NCBI GenBank assembly: GCA_040507895.1
Contig: JBEVNX010000016.1
Coordinates: 1 to 24,658, forward strand
DNA: 24,658 bases
Source of the DNA: JBEVNX01 sp040507895
Lineage (GTDB): Bacteria; Desulfobacterota; Binatia; JACPRU01
Direction of reading: 5' to 3'
Position numbers and translations under genes: made by a program. This document shows, piece after piece, positions 13,503-20,609 of this stretch; positions within the stretch are counted from its first letter, which is position 1; every line of letters begins with the position of its first letter. The notes under the pieces were generated by a model. It was not told the DNA's origin, made no database searches, and was given only the letters and a program-made list of their open reading frames with translations.

Positions 13503-14128
13503 TCCTTCTGCTCGTCCGGCACGGGGTCACGCAGTACAACACCGACCGGGTCTTCATGGGGCACGATCCCGTGCCGCTGTCGGCGGCCGGGCGCCAGCAG
13601 GTCGAGCGCTTGGCCGAGCGCTTGTGCGGTATGCCGCCGACGCGGATGGTCTCCTCGGACATCCTGCGAACCCGCGAGTCCGCCGAGATTCTTTCGACTC
13701 GGCTCGGCTTGCCGGTCGAGACCCATGTCGAGCTTCGCGAGGTCGACGTCGGCCGCGCCAAGGGGCTCTCGTATCGCGAAGCGGCCAATCGTTGGCCGGA
13801 AGTCTTCGACCCGGCGGGTGAGGAGCGCTTTCCGGACGGCGAGTCGTTCGCGGAGGTCGCCGATCGAGCGACGGCCTACCTGCGCTCTTCGGTGCTCGAC
13901 GACTCCGGACGCGTCCTCGTGGTCACGCACGGCGGGGTCGTGCGGGGCGTGGCCGCGCGGCTTCTCGGTTTGCCGCTGCGATCCGTAGCCGGGTTCCTGA
14001 TCGACAACGCCTCGTTGTCGATCTTCCGCGTCGACGACGGCATCGCTAACCTGGTCACCTGGAACGACACGGGGCACCTCGGGCCGGAGCCGTCGGGCGG
14101 GCAGTGGCCCGGCCCCGCGGGCGGCTGA
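13499..14128 (+). CDS. histidine phosphatase family protein
   Basis: A 209-residue member of the phosphoglycerate-mutase-like histidine phosphatase family. LLVRHGVTQYN (4-14) carries the RHG motif with phospho-accepting His8; SSDILRTRESAEIL gives the second arginine; LREVDVGRAKG (79-89) carries the acidic proton donor; VVTHGGVVRG (141-150) gives the second histidine (His144). Family members include phosphoglycerate mutase, alpha-ribazole phosphatase and broad phosphatases; length and the missing mutase insertions favour a phosphatase, substrate unknown. It starts at GTG 13499 overlapping the desaturase stop by four bases (GTGA), so the two proteins are translationally coupled, an unexpected pairing. 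The last residues (PSGGQWPGPAGG) are a disordered tail. Confidence 0.92.
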   Translation: MILLLVRHGVTQYNTDRVFMGHDPVPLSAAGRQQVERLAERLCGMPPTRMVSSDILRTRESAEILSTRLGLPVETHVELREVDVGRAKGLSYREAANRWPEVFDPAGEERFPDGESFAEVADRATAYLRSSVLDDSGRVLVVTHGGVVRGVAARLLGLPLRSVAGFLIDNASLSIFRVDDGIANLVTWNDTGHLGPEPSGGQWPGPAGG

Positions 14129-14140
14129 GGCCGCGGCCGG

Positions 14141-15094
14141 TCAGCTCGGCGGCGGCTCCTCCGCAAGGTCCGCGACTGGCGCTGGGACCGGCTCGCGCGC
14201 CGTGTGCGCGCTGACCCCGGCCGTGACCATGGCCACGGCGCCGACGATCACCGCGGCTCCCGTCACGGTTTGTGCAGTGATGACCTCGCCGGCCAGCAGC
14301 CAGCCGAGCACTACGGCGACGACCGGATTGACGTAGGCGTACGTCGACACGCGCGATGGCGGGGCGGCGTCGATCAAGTACGTGAAGGCGCTGAACGCGA
14401 TGATCGAGCCGAACACCACCAGATACGCGAAGGCGAGGACCGATCGAGCCGAGATGGCGTCTAGGCGGACGGTGCCGAGCTCGCCGCCGGCGAGGCCGCC
14501 GAGCACGAGAAGCGCGCCGCCAGCGAGCATCTCCATGCCGCTGGCGAGCGGCAGCGAGCGAGGCAGGTCGGCCTTGCGGGCGTGGAGCGAGCCGATCGCC
14601 CAAGAGAGCGCCCCGGCGACGAGGACGGCGGCGCCGGCGTTGTCGATGGGCGTCGAATCGGCGCCGCTCCTCGATACCAGCAGCAACAGTCCGCCGAAGC
14701 CGAGCGTGACGCCCGCAGCGACGAGCGGGTGAGGCCGCGCACCGCCGGGACGGAGCCAATCGAGGAGTACGACCCAGAGCGGCATCGTAGCGATCAGCAG
14801 CGATGCGATGCCGGAAGGGATGCGCTGCTCCGCCCAGACGACCGCGCCGTTGCCGCCGAGAAAGAAGAACCCGCCGAGTATCAGCGCCTCGCGCCAATTG
14901 TGGAGCGTCGGACGCATGCCGTCGCGTAGGCCCCACGCGAACACGGCGGCTCCGGCCACGAGATAGCGTGTGCCCGCCATGATGAGCGGCGGCAGCGTCT
15001 CGATCGCGTAGCGGATCGCCAGGTACGTCGATCCCCAGATGAGATAGACCGCGAGGAAGCAAAGCGTGACCCGCAGGCTCGAGCGAGGCCGCAC
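14141..15094 (-). CDS. EamA-family (DMT) transporter
   Basis: A 317-residue inner-membrane protein with about ten hydrophobic helices arranged as two EamA repeats. Recognisable are the first helix FLAVYLIWGSTYLAIRYAIE, PPLIMAGTRYLVAG, EQRIPSGIASLLIATMPLW ending repeat 1, and in repeat 2 FGSIIAFSAFTYLID followed by VSTYAYVNPVVAVVLGWLLA. These match YedA/RhaT-like metabolite exporters; the substrate is unknown. The GTG start directly follows the TGA of the PNPOx-like gene (TGAGTG), so the two are one operon. The divergent MocR regulator next door suggests its cargo could be an amine, amino acid or vitamin B6-related compound. Confidence 0.93.
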   Translation of the reverse strand: MRPRSSLRVTLCFLAVYLIWGSTYLAIRYAIETLPPLIMAGTRYLVAGAAVFAWGLRDGMRPTLHNWREALILGGFFFLGGNGAVVWAEQRIPSGIASLLIATMPLWVVLLDWLRPGGARPHPLVAAGVTLGFGGLLLLVSRSGADSTPIDNAGAAVLVAGALSWAIGSLHARKADLPRSLPLASGMEMLAGGALLVLGGLAGGELGTVRLDAISARSVLAFAYLVVFGSIIAFSAFTYLIDAAPPSRVSTYAYVNPVVAVVLGWLLAGEVITAQTVTGAAVIVGAVAMVTAGVSAHTAREPVPAPVADLAEEPPPS

Positions 15095-15775
15095 TCAGCG
15101 GCCGCCGTTCCGCTGCGGGCGGCGGTAGCCGGCGAGCCCCGCGGGAACCGCGACGCCGCCGACCAGCCGCGCGTCGGGCACCGGAGCCCCCGGAACGAGC
15201 GTGAGCGGCAGATGCCCGGCCCAGACCGGAAGCTCGTAGTCCTCCTCGTCGTCCAGCGGGCCCCCGGATCGCAGCTTCGCCGATGCTTCGGATAGCGGCA
15301 GCGCCAGCACCGTCGTCGCCTTCATCTCTTGCTCGGTCGGCGGGCGGACGGCCTGCCAGCGGTCGGCGAGCACGTGGTCGACGATCGCGTGAAGCGCGCG
15401 CGTCTTCGCCTCGGGCTCGATCACGGCTCGCGCCGTGCCGAGCAGGACCACCGAGCGGTAGTTCACGGAGTGGTGGAAGGCGGACCGGGCCAGCACCAGG
15501 CCGTCGAGGAGCGTCACCGTGAGGCACAGAGCGACTCCGTCCCCGAGCGTGCCCAGCATGCGGCTCGCAGCCGAACCGTGCAGATAGACCTCGTCGCCGA
15601 CGCGAGCGTAGATCGTCGGCAGCACGTACGGCTGGCCTTCGACGGCGAAGCCCAGGTGGCAGACGAGACCCTCGTCGAGGATGGCCTCGATGGTCGCGCG
15701 ATCGTACGCTCCGCGCTTCGGCATTCGCTTCACCGTCGTCCGGGGGCTCTCCAGGGTGTACTCGCTGGACTTCAT
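15095..15775 (-). CDS. pyridoxamine 5'-phosphate oxidase-fold flavoprotein
   Basis: A 226-residue protein of the PNPOx-like split-barrel family that binds FMN, closest in pattern to NimA-like members. Visible are MPKRGAYDRATIEAILDEG, a typical N-terminal helix, VCHLGFAVEGQPYVLPTIYA (first barrel strands), GDEVYLHGSAASRML (FMN phosphate contact) and the NYRSVVLLGTARAV segment. It could reduce a small substrate or act on a B6 vitamer; sequence alone does not decide. ATG 15775 is preceded by AAGGGAG. It is first in an operon with the EamA transporter and divergent by 27 bp from the MocR regulator. Confidence 0.9.
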   Translation of the reverse strand: MKSSEYTLESPRTTVKRMPKRGAYDRATIEAILDEGLVCHLGFAVEGQPYVLPTIYARVGDEVYLHGSAASRMLGTLGDGVALCLTVTLLDGLVLARSAFHHSVNYRSVVLLGTARAVIEPEAKTRALHAIVDHVLADRWQAVRPPTEQEMKATTVLALPLSEASAKLRSGGPLDDEEDYELPVWAGHLPLTLVPGAPVPDARLVGGVAVPAGLAGYRRPQRNGGR

Positions 15776-15802
15776 CTCTCCCTTTCGTTACAGTACAAAT
15801 CT
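15776..15802. promoter_or_regulatory. 27-bp divergent regulatory gap (PNPOx operon / MocR gene)
   Basis: Both start codons are only 27 bases apart, so promoters and regulator site must overlap the genes or each other. It contains TTACAGTACAAATC, with TACA repeated 5 bases apart (15790 and 15795) and TACAGT placed as a -10 about 7 nt before the MocR ATG, which would give a leaderless regulator mRNA. MocR proteins typically bind direct repeats here. Confidence 0.35.
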
Positions 15803-17119
15803 ATGAACGTTCCGGCACAGTATCGCATCGCGGGTCGCTCGGCAAGCGACATCGCCGCCAGCGTGGAGACCGAGGTACGTGAGGGCCGGCTCGTCCCTGG
15901 CCGCGCGCTGCCCACCGTGCGGGAGCTCGCCCGCCGCCTGCGCGTGAGCCCGACCACCGTGGCGGCGGCGTACCAGCGCTTGCGCCTGCGCGGCCTGGTG
16001 GCGGGGGAGGGCCGTCGCGGCACACGCGTCAGTCATCGCCCGCCGCTGCCGACGCGCTCGCCCGGCTCGGCGGCCGCGTCGTTGCGCAACCTGGCCGATG
16101 GCAATCCCGATCCGCGCATGCTGCCGCGGCTGCCGGTGCTGCGCCCGGAGCAGGCGGTGCGGCTCTACGGCGAGCGCGCGGCGCTGCCCGACCTCGTCGA
16201 GCACGCTCGGCGCGAGCTCGCGGCCGACGGCATCACCGGCGAGATCGCGGTCGTCTCCGGGGGCCTCGACGGCATCGAGCGCGTGCTCCAGGCGCACCTC
16301 GCACCGGGCGACCGCGTGGCGGTCGAGGATCCCGGATTCACCGGCGTGCTCGATCTCGTCTCGGCGCTCGGGCTCGGCGTCGAGCCGGTGGCGGTGGACG
16401 ACTTCGGCGCGCGCCCCGACGAGCTCGCTCGGGCGCTGCGGCAGCGGGTGCGTGCCGTCGTGCTCACGCCTCGGGCACAAAACCCGACCGGGGCGGCGAT
16501 GAGCGCCGAGCGGACGCGCGATCTCCGCGCCGTCTTCGATCGCGGGCCGGAGGTGCTCGTCGTCGAGGACGACCACGCCGGACCGGTCGCTGGCGCGCCG
16601 ACGGTCAGCGTGTGCCCGGCGCCCGCGCGCTGGGCCGTCGTGCGATCGGTGTCGAAATCCCTGGGACCCGACTTGCGGCTTGCAATCGTCGCCGGAGACG
16701 CGACCACGGTGGCGCGGGTCGAGGGCAGGCAGCGCCTCGGCATGGGTTGGGTCAGCCACGTGCTGCAGCGCCTGGTCCTGACGCTCTGGTTGGACCGCCG
16801 GGTGACGGGACGGTTCGCGACGGTGGCCGAGACCTATGCCGCGCGGCGGCGGGCGTTGATCGCGGCACTGGCCCGGCGCGGCATCGCCGCTCACGGGCGC
16901 TCCGGATTGAACGTGTGGATTCCCGTCGCGGAGGAGGCCGCGGCGGTCGCCGCGCTGGCCGAGCGAGGTTGGGCCGTACGCGCCGGCGAGCCGTATCGCG
17001 CGCGTACGCCCCCGGCGATTCGCGTGACGGTGTCCACGCTGAAGCCCGCGGAGGCGGAGCGCCTCGCCGACGACTTGGCGGCGAGCCTGCAGGCGGTTCC
17101 GGCGGCGGCGACGCGCTAG
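15803..17119 (+). CDS. MocR-type regulator (GntR wHTH fused to aminotransferase-fold domain)
   Basis: A 438-residue MocR/GntR-family transcription factor. Residues 1-78 are a winged helix: GRLVPGRALPTVRELARRL and VSPTTVAAAYQRLRLRGL lead to the wing EGRRGTRVS. Residues 95-438 are a type I aminotransferase fold: VSGGLDGIERVL (151-162), the EDPGFTGVLD stretch, NPTGA (227-231), VVEDDHAG (253-260) and the PLP-binding lysine Lys285 in SVSKSLGPDLR. The domain senses PLP or an amine adduct and controls the divergent operon. ATG 15803 (MNVPAQYRIAGRSA) gives the normal length; a much longer frame upstream runs antisense through the PNPOx gene. Together with the PNPOx-fold enzyme and EamA transporter it looks like a self-contained B6- or amine-responsive module. 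It converges with LLM 2. Confidence 0.94.
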   Translation: MNVPAQYRIAGRSASDIAASVETEVREGRLVPGRALPTVRELARRLRVSPTTVAAAYQRLRLRGLVAGEGRRGTRVSHRPPLPTRSPGSAAASLRNLADGNPDPRMLPRLPVLRPEQAVRLYGERAALPDLVEHARRELAADGITGEIAVVSGGLDGIERVLQAHLAPGDRVAVEDPGFTGVLDLVSALGLGVEPVAVDDFGARPDELARALRQRVRAVVLTPRAQNPTGAAMSAERTRDLRAVFDRGPEVLVVEDDHAGPVAGAPTVSVCPAPARWAVVRSVSKSLGPDLRLAIVAGDATTVARVEGRQRLGMGWVSHVLQRLVLTLWLDRRVTGRFATVAETYAARRRALIAALARRGIAAHGRSGLNVWIPVAEEAAAVAALAERGWAVRAGEPYRARTPPAIRVTVSTLKPAEAERLADDLAASLQAVPAAATR

Positions 17120-17125
17120 GAGCCC

Positions 17126-17177
17126 GTGCCCGTCCCGGTAGTGCTCCCCGCCGGCTCGGTCCGGACGGGACGGGGAC
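17126..17177. terminator. bidirectional hairpin between convergent genes
   Basis: GTGCCCGTCCCG (17126-17137) and CGGGACGGGGAC (17166-17177) are inverted with 11 of 12 positions pairing around a 28-base loop. The hairpin sits exactly between the convergent stop codons of the MocR gene (17119) and LLM 2 (17180). No T-run follows on either side, so it is at best an atypical terminator or an mRNA 3'-end stabiliser. Confidence 0.4.
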
Positions 17178-17179
17178 TC

Positions 17180-18190
17180 TTAGGAGCTCGCGCTCCGGCC
17201 GGGCGCGAGCGCGGCGAGCGTCTTCCAGGCCTCCTGCGGGTCGGGGGCGAAGGCATGGAACATCGGGGTGGAGAGTCCCGCGTCGACAAACTCGGCGACC
17301 CGATCGCGGCAGTGTCGCTCGCTTCCGACGAGCGTGATCGCGTCGATCATTTCGTCGGTGAACGCAGCTTCGGTGTGCTCGCGATCGCGCTTTGCCCACG
17401 CCTCGCGCATCGACCTCGCTTCCTCGGTGAACCCGCACCATTCGGCGAACGAGTTGTACACCGAGGTGGTGAAGTATCCCGCCATGGCGCGGCGCAAGAG
17501 CGCGCGTGCCCCTTTGGGGTCGTCTGTGACCCAGGCCTGGAATCGGCAGACGATCTCGAGGTCGCTCGCCTGCTTCCCGGTCTTCGCGGCGCCGCGCTCG
17601 ATCTCGGCGATCATGCGCGGCAGTGCCGAGGCGGGGAACAGGTTCACCGCTACGCCGTCGCCGACCTCGCCGGCGAGCCGAAGCATCGGCGGTTTGAGAG
17701 CACCCACGTAGATCGGCACCGGCTGCGGCGGCAGCGCGGTCAAACGGAAGCCCTCGCTCCGTACGGTCTCGCCCTTGAAGCTCGTGCGCTCGCCCCGCAG
17801 CATGGTGCGTACGAGCGTGACAGTCTCCCGGATGCGCGCGAGCGGCTTCTCGAACGGCACGCCGTTCCAGCGGTCGACGATCGTCTCGCTCGAGCAGCCG
17901 AGCCCGAGCACGAAGCGACCGGGCATGAGCTGCGCGACCGACCCGGACATCGAGGCGAAGACCACGGGTGTGCGCGTGTACGCGGGCGACACCGCGATGC
18001 CGACGCGAAGCCGCCCGACCGTGCGCGACAACGCGGCTGCCATCACGAACGGGTCGATGCCGCCGGTGTCTGCGAGCCAGGCGCTCTCGTAGCCGAGCGC
18101 TTCGGCACGGCGGGCGACGTCGAGGCAGGCGTTCAGGTCGGGCGGGACGGGAAGGCTGAAGGCATAGCGAGTCGGGAGCTTCGAAGTCAC
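17180..18190 (-). CDS. LLM-class (F420-type) oxidoreductase 2
   Basis: A 336-residue luciferase-like monooxygenase family TIM barrel. Visible: ALGYESAWLADTGGIDPFVM near the N-terminus, RLRVGIAVSPAYTRTPVVFA, the signature MPGRFVLGLGCSSETIVDRW, PVPIYVGALKPPMLRLAGEV (phosphate site strand) and the C-terminal GSERHCRDRVAEFVDAGL. These agree with F420-dependent members (the family also has FMN users). GTG 18190 is the start, with AGGAGG 7 nt upstream. It is diverged from LLM 1 and LLM 3 (different loops throughout), so it is not a recent duplicate. It stands alone on its strand, divergent from the di-haem cytochrome, and its substrate is unknown. Confidence 0.91.
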   Translation of the reverse strand: MTSKLPTRYAFSLPVPPDLNACLDVARRAEALGYESAWLADTGGIDPFVMAAALSRTVGRLRVGIAVSPAYTRTPVVFASMSGSVAQLMPGRFVLGLGCSSETIVDRWNGVPFEKPLARIRETVTLVRTMLRGERTSFKGETVRSEGFRLTALPPQPVPIYVGALKPPMLRLAGEVGDGVAVNLFPASALPRMIAEIERGAAKTGKQASDLEIVCRFQAWVTDDPKGARALLRRAMAGYFTTSVYNSFAEWCGFTEEARSMREAWAKRDREHTEAAFTDEMIDAITLVGSERHCRDRVAEFVDAGLSTPMFHAFAPDPQEAWKTLAALAPGRSASS

Positions 18191-18229
18191 GGCAGTCCTC
18201 CTGCAGCGCGTCCGCTACCATAGAAACGT

Positions 18230-18235
18230 AGGGGG
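18230..18235 (+). promoter_or_regulatory. strong ribosome site in front of an out-of-frame ATG
   Basis: AGGGGG precedes ATG 18240 by 4 nt, but that ATG is out of frame with the cytochrome gene starting 16-19 bases later. Either the cytochrome start region has an indel or a short overlapping leader frame is translated. Confidence 0.3.
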
Positions 18236-18255
18236 AAAAATGAAACGCTCGCCGA

Positions 18256-18969
18256 GTGATGCGGTGGGCGATCCTCGTCGTCGCGCTCGCGGTCATTGCG
18301 CCGGCGTGGGCGGGCGATGCGCTTTACGAGCGGGAGTGCGCGTTCTGTCACGGGATCGACGGACGCGGCGACGGGCCGGCGGCGACGCATCTTCGAGCGC
18401 CGCCCGCGGACTTCAGCGCGGGGAACTTCAAGCTGCGCTCGACGCCGTCGGGGATGATGCCGACGGACGACGATCTGCTCGGGTCGATCACTCGCGGCAT
18501 CCCGGGGAGCGGCATGCCGTCGTTCGCGGCGTTGACGCTCGAGGAGCGGCGCGCCCTCGTCCGCGTCGTGAAAGAGCTCTCTCGTCCGCGCGAAGGCGGC
18601 GAGGGATACTTCGTAACTCGACCGAACGGGCCGGTGGTGCCCGTGCCGCGGCGACCGCGCTCGAGGGCGGCGCTCCTCGCCAAGGGGGCGAAGCTCTACC
18701 GCGAGCTCGCCTGCGCGAGCTGTCATGGTGACGAAGGCCGCGGCGATGGGCGCTCCGCGCCGGAGCTCAAGGACTACGCGGGACGCCCGCTTCCGCCGAC
18801 GAACTTCACGCTCGGCGTGTTCAAGGGAGGGGCGGACCCGCGCCAGCTCTATCTGCGCCTCGCCACGGGCATGAACGGGACGCCGATGGCCGAGTACGGC
18901 GACGACGTGCTTCGTTCCGACGACCGCTGGGCGCTCGTGGACTACCTGCTAGCGCTCGTCGGTCGCTGA
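18256..18969 (+). CDS. secreted di-haem cytochrome c
   Basis: A 237-residue (from GTG 18256; 236 from ATG 18259) exported electron carrier. The N-terminus MRWAILVVALAVIAPAWA is a Sec signal peptide with likely cleavage after AWA (residue 19). Two class I cytochrome c domains follow: haem motif CAFCH (28-32) with a candidate axial Met in GSGMPSF (Met87), and CASCH (153-157) with a candidate Met in NGTPMAEY (Met211). Both repeat GxxGRGDG just after the haem motif, so the protein is an internal duplication. It would pass electrons in the periplasm; its partner is not obvious. The SDR gene follows 53 bp later on the same strand. The start codon has only a weak ribosome site while a strong one serves an out-of-frame ATG upstream. 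Confidence 0.9.
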   Translation: MMRWAILVVALAVIAPAWAGDALYERECAFCHGIDGRGDGPAATHLRAPPADFSAGNFKLRSTPSGMMPTDDDLLGSITRGIPGSGMPSFAALTLEERRALVRVVKELSRPREGGEGYFVTRPNGPVVPVPRRPRSRAALLAKGAKLYRELACASCHGDEGRGDGRSAPELKDYAGRPLPPTNFTLGVFKGGADPRQLYLRLATGMNGTPMAEYGDDVLRSDDRWALVDYLLALVGR

Positions 18970-19022
18970 CTTTCCACTCGGCCGGCGATCCTCTATGAAG
19001 CGCGGCTCTCGGAGGTGATTCG

Positions 19023-19847
19023 ATGAAGCTCGCTGAGAAAGTGGCGATCGTGACAGGCGGCGCTCGCGGCATCGGCGCCGGCATCGCGCGCTGTCTGGCG
19101 GCGGAGGGCGCGAAGCTGGCGCTCGTCGACGTCGATGGCGGCGAAGCGCAGAAGACCGCCGCGTCTCTCGGTGTCGAGGCGATCGGCGTCGCCGCCGACG
19201 TGTCGACCGAGGCGGCCGCTGCGGAGGCGACCGCGAAGGTGGTGGCGCGCTTCGGCGGCTTGGACGTCTTCGTCAACAACGCGGGCGCGGCGAAGGGCGA
19301 TCCGAACGACTTCGGCGGCCTTGGCAACCCGTTCACGAACATCACTCAGGAGGGATGGGACGGGCAGCTCGAGAACAACCTGCGGACCACGTTTGCCGGA
19401 TGCAAAGCGGCGATCCCACACCTCGAGAAGCGCGGCGGCGGCTCGATCATCAACATCGCGTCGATCGCCGGCTTGCTGGCCGTCCCCGCGCTGCCCGCCT
19501 ACGGTGCCGCCAAGGCGGGCGTGATCTCGCTGTCGCGCTCGCTGGCGCTCGAGCTCGGCCCGAAGAACATCCGCGTCAACGCGATCTGTCCCGGTTTTCT
19601 GTGGACGCGGGCTTGGGAGATGCTCGCCACGCTGATGAAGATGGCGGTGCCCGAGTATGCGAGCCTCGAGCCACACGACATTTTTCTGGATCAGGTGAAG
19701 CGCGGCGTGCCGCTCGCTCGCGAGCAGACGCCCGAAGACATCGGCAAGCTGACGGCATTCCTGGCGAGCGACGATGCGCGCAACATCACCGGCCAGGCGA
19801 TCTCCGTCGACGGCGGGATCACCTTGAAGGTCGGGATCGGGGCCTGA
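19023..19847 (+). CDS. short-chain dehydrogenase/reductase
   Basis: A 274-residue classical SDR: NAD(P)-binding TGGARGIG (11-18), Asp at the end of strand 2 (LALVDVD, 32-38), which favours NAD over NADP, NNAG (85-88), catalytic Ser147 in NIASIAG, Tyr160 and Lys164 in the YGAAK motif, then VNAICPGF and the closing GQAISVDGG. It oxidises or reduces a hydroxyl/keto group; members like this act on hydroxyacyl-CoAs, steroids or alicyclic alcohols, and the specific substrate cannot be told. The start at 19023 has GGAGGTGA upstream at good spacing. It lies between the cytochrome c gene (same strand) and the convergent metallo-hydrolase gene, 6 bp from the latter. Confidence 0.94.
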   Translation: MKLAEKVAIVTGGARGIGAGIARCLAAEGAKLALVDVDGGEAQKTAASLGVEAIGVAADVSTEAAAAEATAKVVARFGGLDVFVNNAGAAKGDPNDFGGLGNPFTNITQEGWDGQLENNLRTTFAGCKAAIPHLEKRGGGSIINIASIAGLLAVPALPAYGAAKAGVISLSRSLALELGPKNIRVNAICPGFLWTRAWEMLATLMKMAVPEYASLEPHDIFLDQVKRGVPLAREQTPEDIGKLTAFLASDDARNITGQAISVDGGITLKVGIGA

Positions 19848-19853
19848 CCGCCT

Positions 19854-20609
19854 TCAGGAGAAGACCGCCGGCTCGGGCAGCGTCGCCCAGAGCTCGGGAT
19901 CGTGTCCGAAGAAGAGCCGGGCGCCGCTCTTCTGCAGGGCGCCGAGTCGGCGGAGCGAGTCGGTCATCTGCTCGGCGTCGTGCACGATGGGCGGCAGGTT
20001 CATCTCCTCGAGGGTCCTGCGGAAGTAGCAGGCGTCGGCGGTGAGCACGACGTCGCCGCCGCTCAGACGGACTCTCAGCGATTGATGCCCGGGGGTGTGG
20101 CCGTAAGTCGGGAAACAGACGACGGCGCCGTCGCCGAAGACGTCGAGCTCGCCGTCCACGAGCTCGACCGGATGTCCCAAGTCGTAGTCCCGGGGGTTGT
20201 AACCGTTCTTCTGCATGAGCTCCGGCGTCCGCCCGGCCTCCCATTCTCGTCGCTGGACGACCAGCCGGGCGTTGGGAATCTGTGCGTGGCCGCCGACGTG
20301 GTCGAAGTGAAGGTGAGACGTCACCAGATGCGTGACGCGCGCCGGATCGAATCCTCTGGCGACGAGGCGTTCGGCCACGGCCTCGCCGGCTCCGAACTCG
20401 ACTTCGAAGAGCTTGACGAGAAATCCGAGCCGCGCTTCGGCATCGACGCGCGTATCGGCGTGGAGCCCGGAATCGAAGAGCACCAGGCCGCGCGGGTGCT
20501 CGATCAAGTAAACCGGAACGGGTATGCGAATCCGACCCGAGGCGCCGGTGAGAAACAGGTGAAGGTCGCCGCCGAGCCAGCCACAACACAGGGCGTGCAG
20601 GCGAATCAC
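19854..20609 (-). CDS. MBL-fold hydrolase, N-acyl homoserine lactonase-like
   Basis: A 251-residue metallo-beta-lactamase-fold enzyme whose pattern follows AHL lactonase AiiA closely: HLHFDH (99-104) binding both zincs, His175 in GHTPGHQS, bridging Asp192 and the catalytic-loop Tyr195 in TADACYF, and His236 in FFGHDPELW. Length and spacing are almost those of the Bacillus enzyme (250 residues). It would open lactone rings; quorum quenching is one reading, catabolism of another lactone such as one made by a monooxygenase is equally plausible because no LuxI/LuxR genes are in the window. The GTG start overlaps the stop of the DUF7064-like gene by four bases (GTGA on the minus strand), so the two are translated in a coupled way. 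Confidence 0.9.
   Translation of the reverse strand: MIRLHALCCGWLGGDLHLFLTGASGRIRIPVPVYLIEHPRGLVLFDSGLHADTRVDAEARLGFLVKLFEVEFGAGEAVAERLVARGFDPARVTHLVTSHLHFDHVGGHAQIPNARLVVQRREWEAGRTPELMQKNGYNPRDYDLGHPVELVDGELDVFGDGAVVCFPTYGHTPGHQSLRVRLSGGDVVLTADACYFRRTLEEMNLPPIVHDAEQMTDSLRRLGALQKSGARLFFGHDPELWATLPEPAVFS

Noticed and set aside
14055..15527. 490-codon minus-strand frame across the EamA and PNPOx genes
   Set aside because: Arg/Ala-rich out-of-phase reading of two genes with clear motifs.
18240..18731. 163-codon frame with a strong ribosome site overlapping the cytochrome gene
   Set aside because: The protein is Arg/Ala-rich and featureless while the overlapping frame has a signal peptide and two CxxCH motifs; kept only as a possible indel or leader signal.
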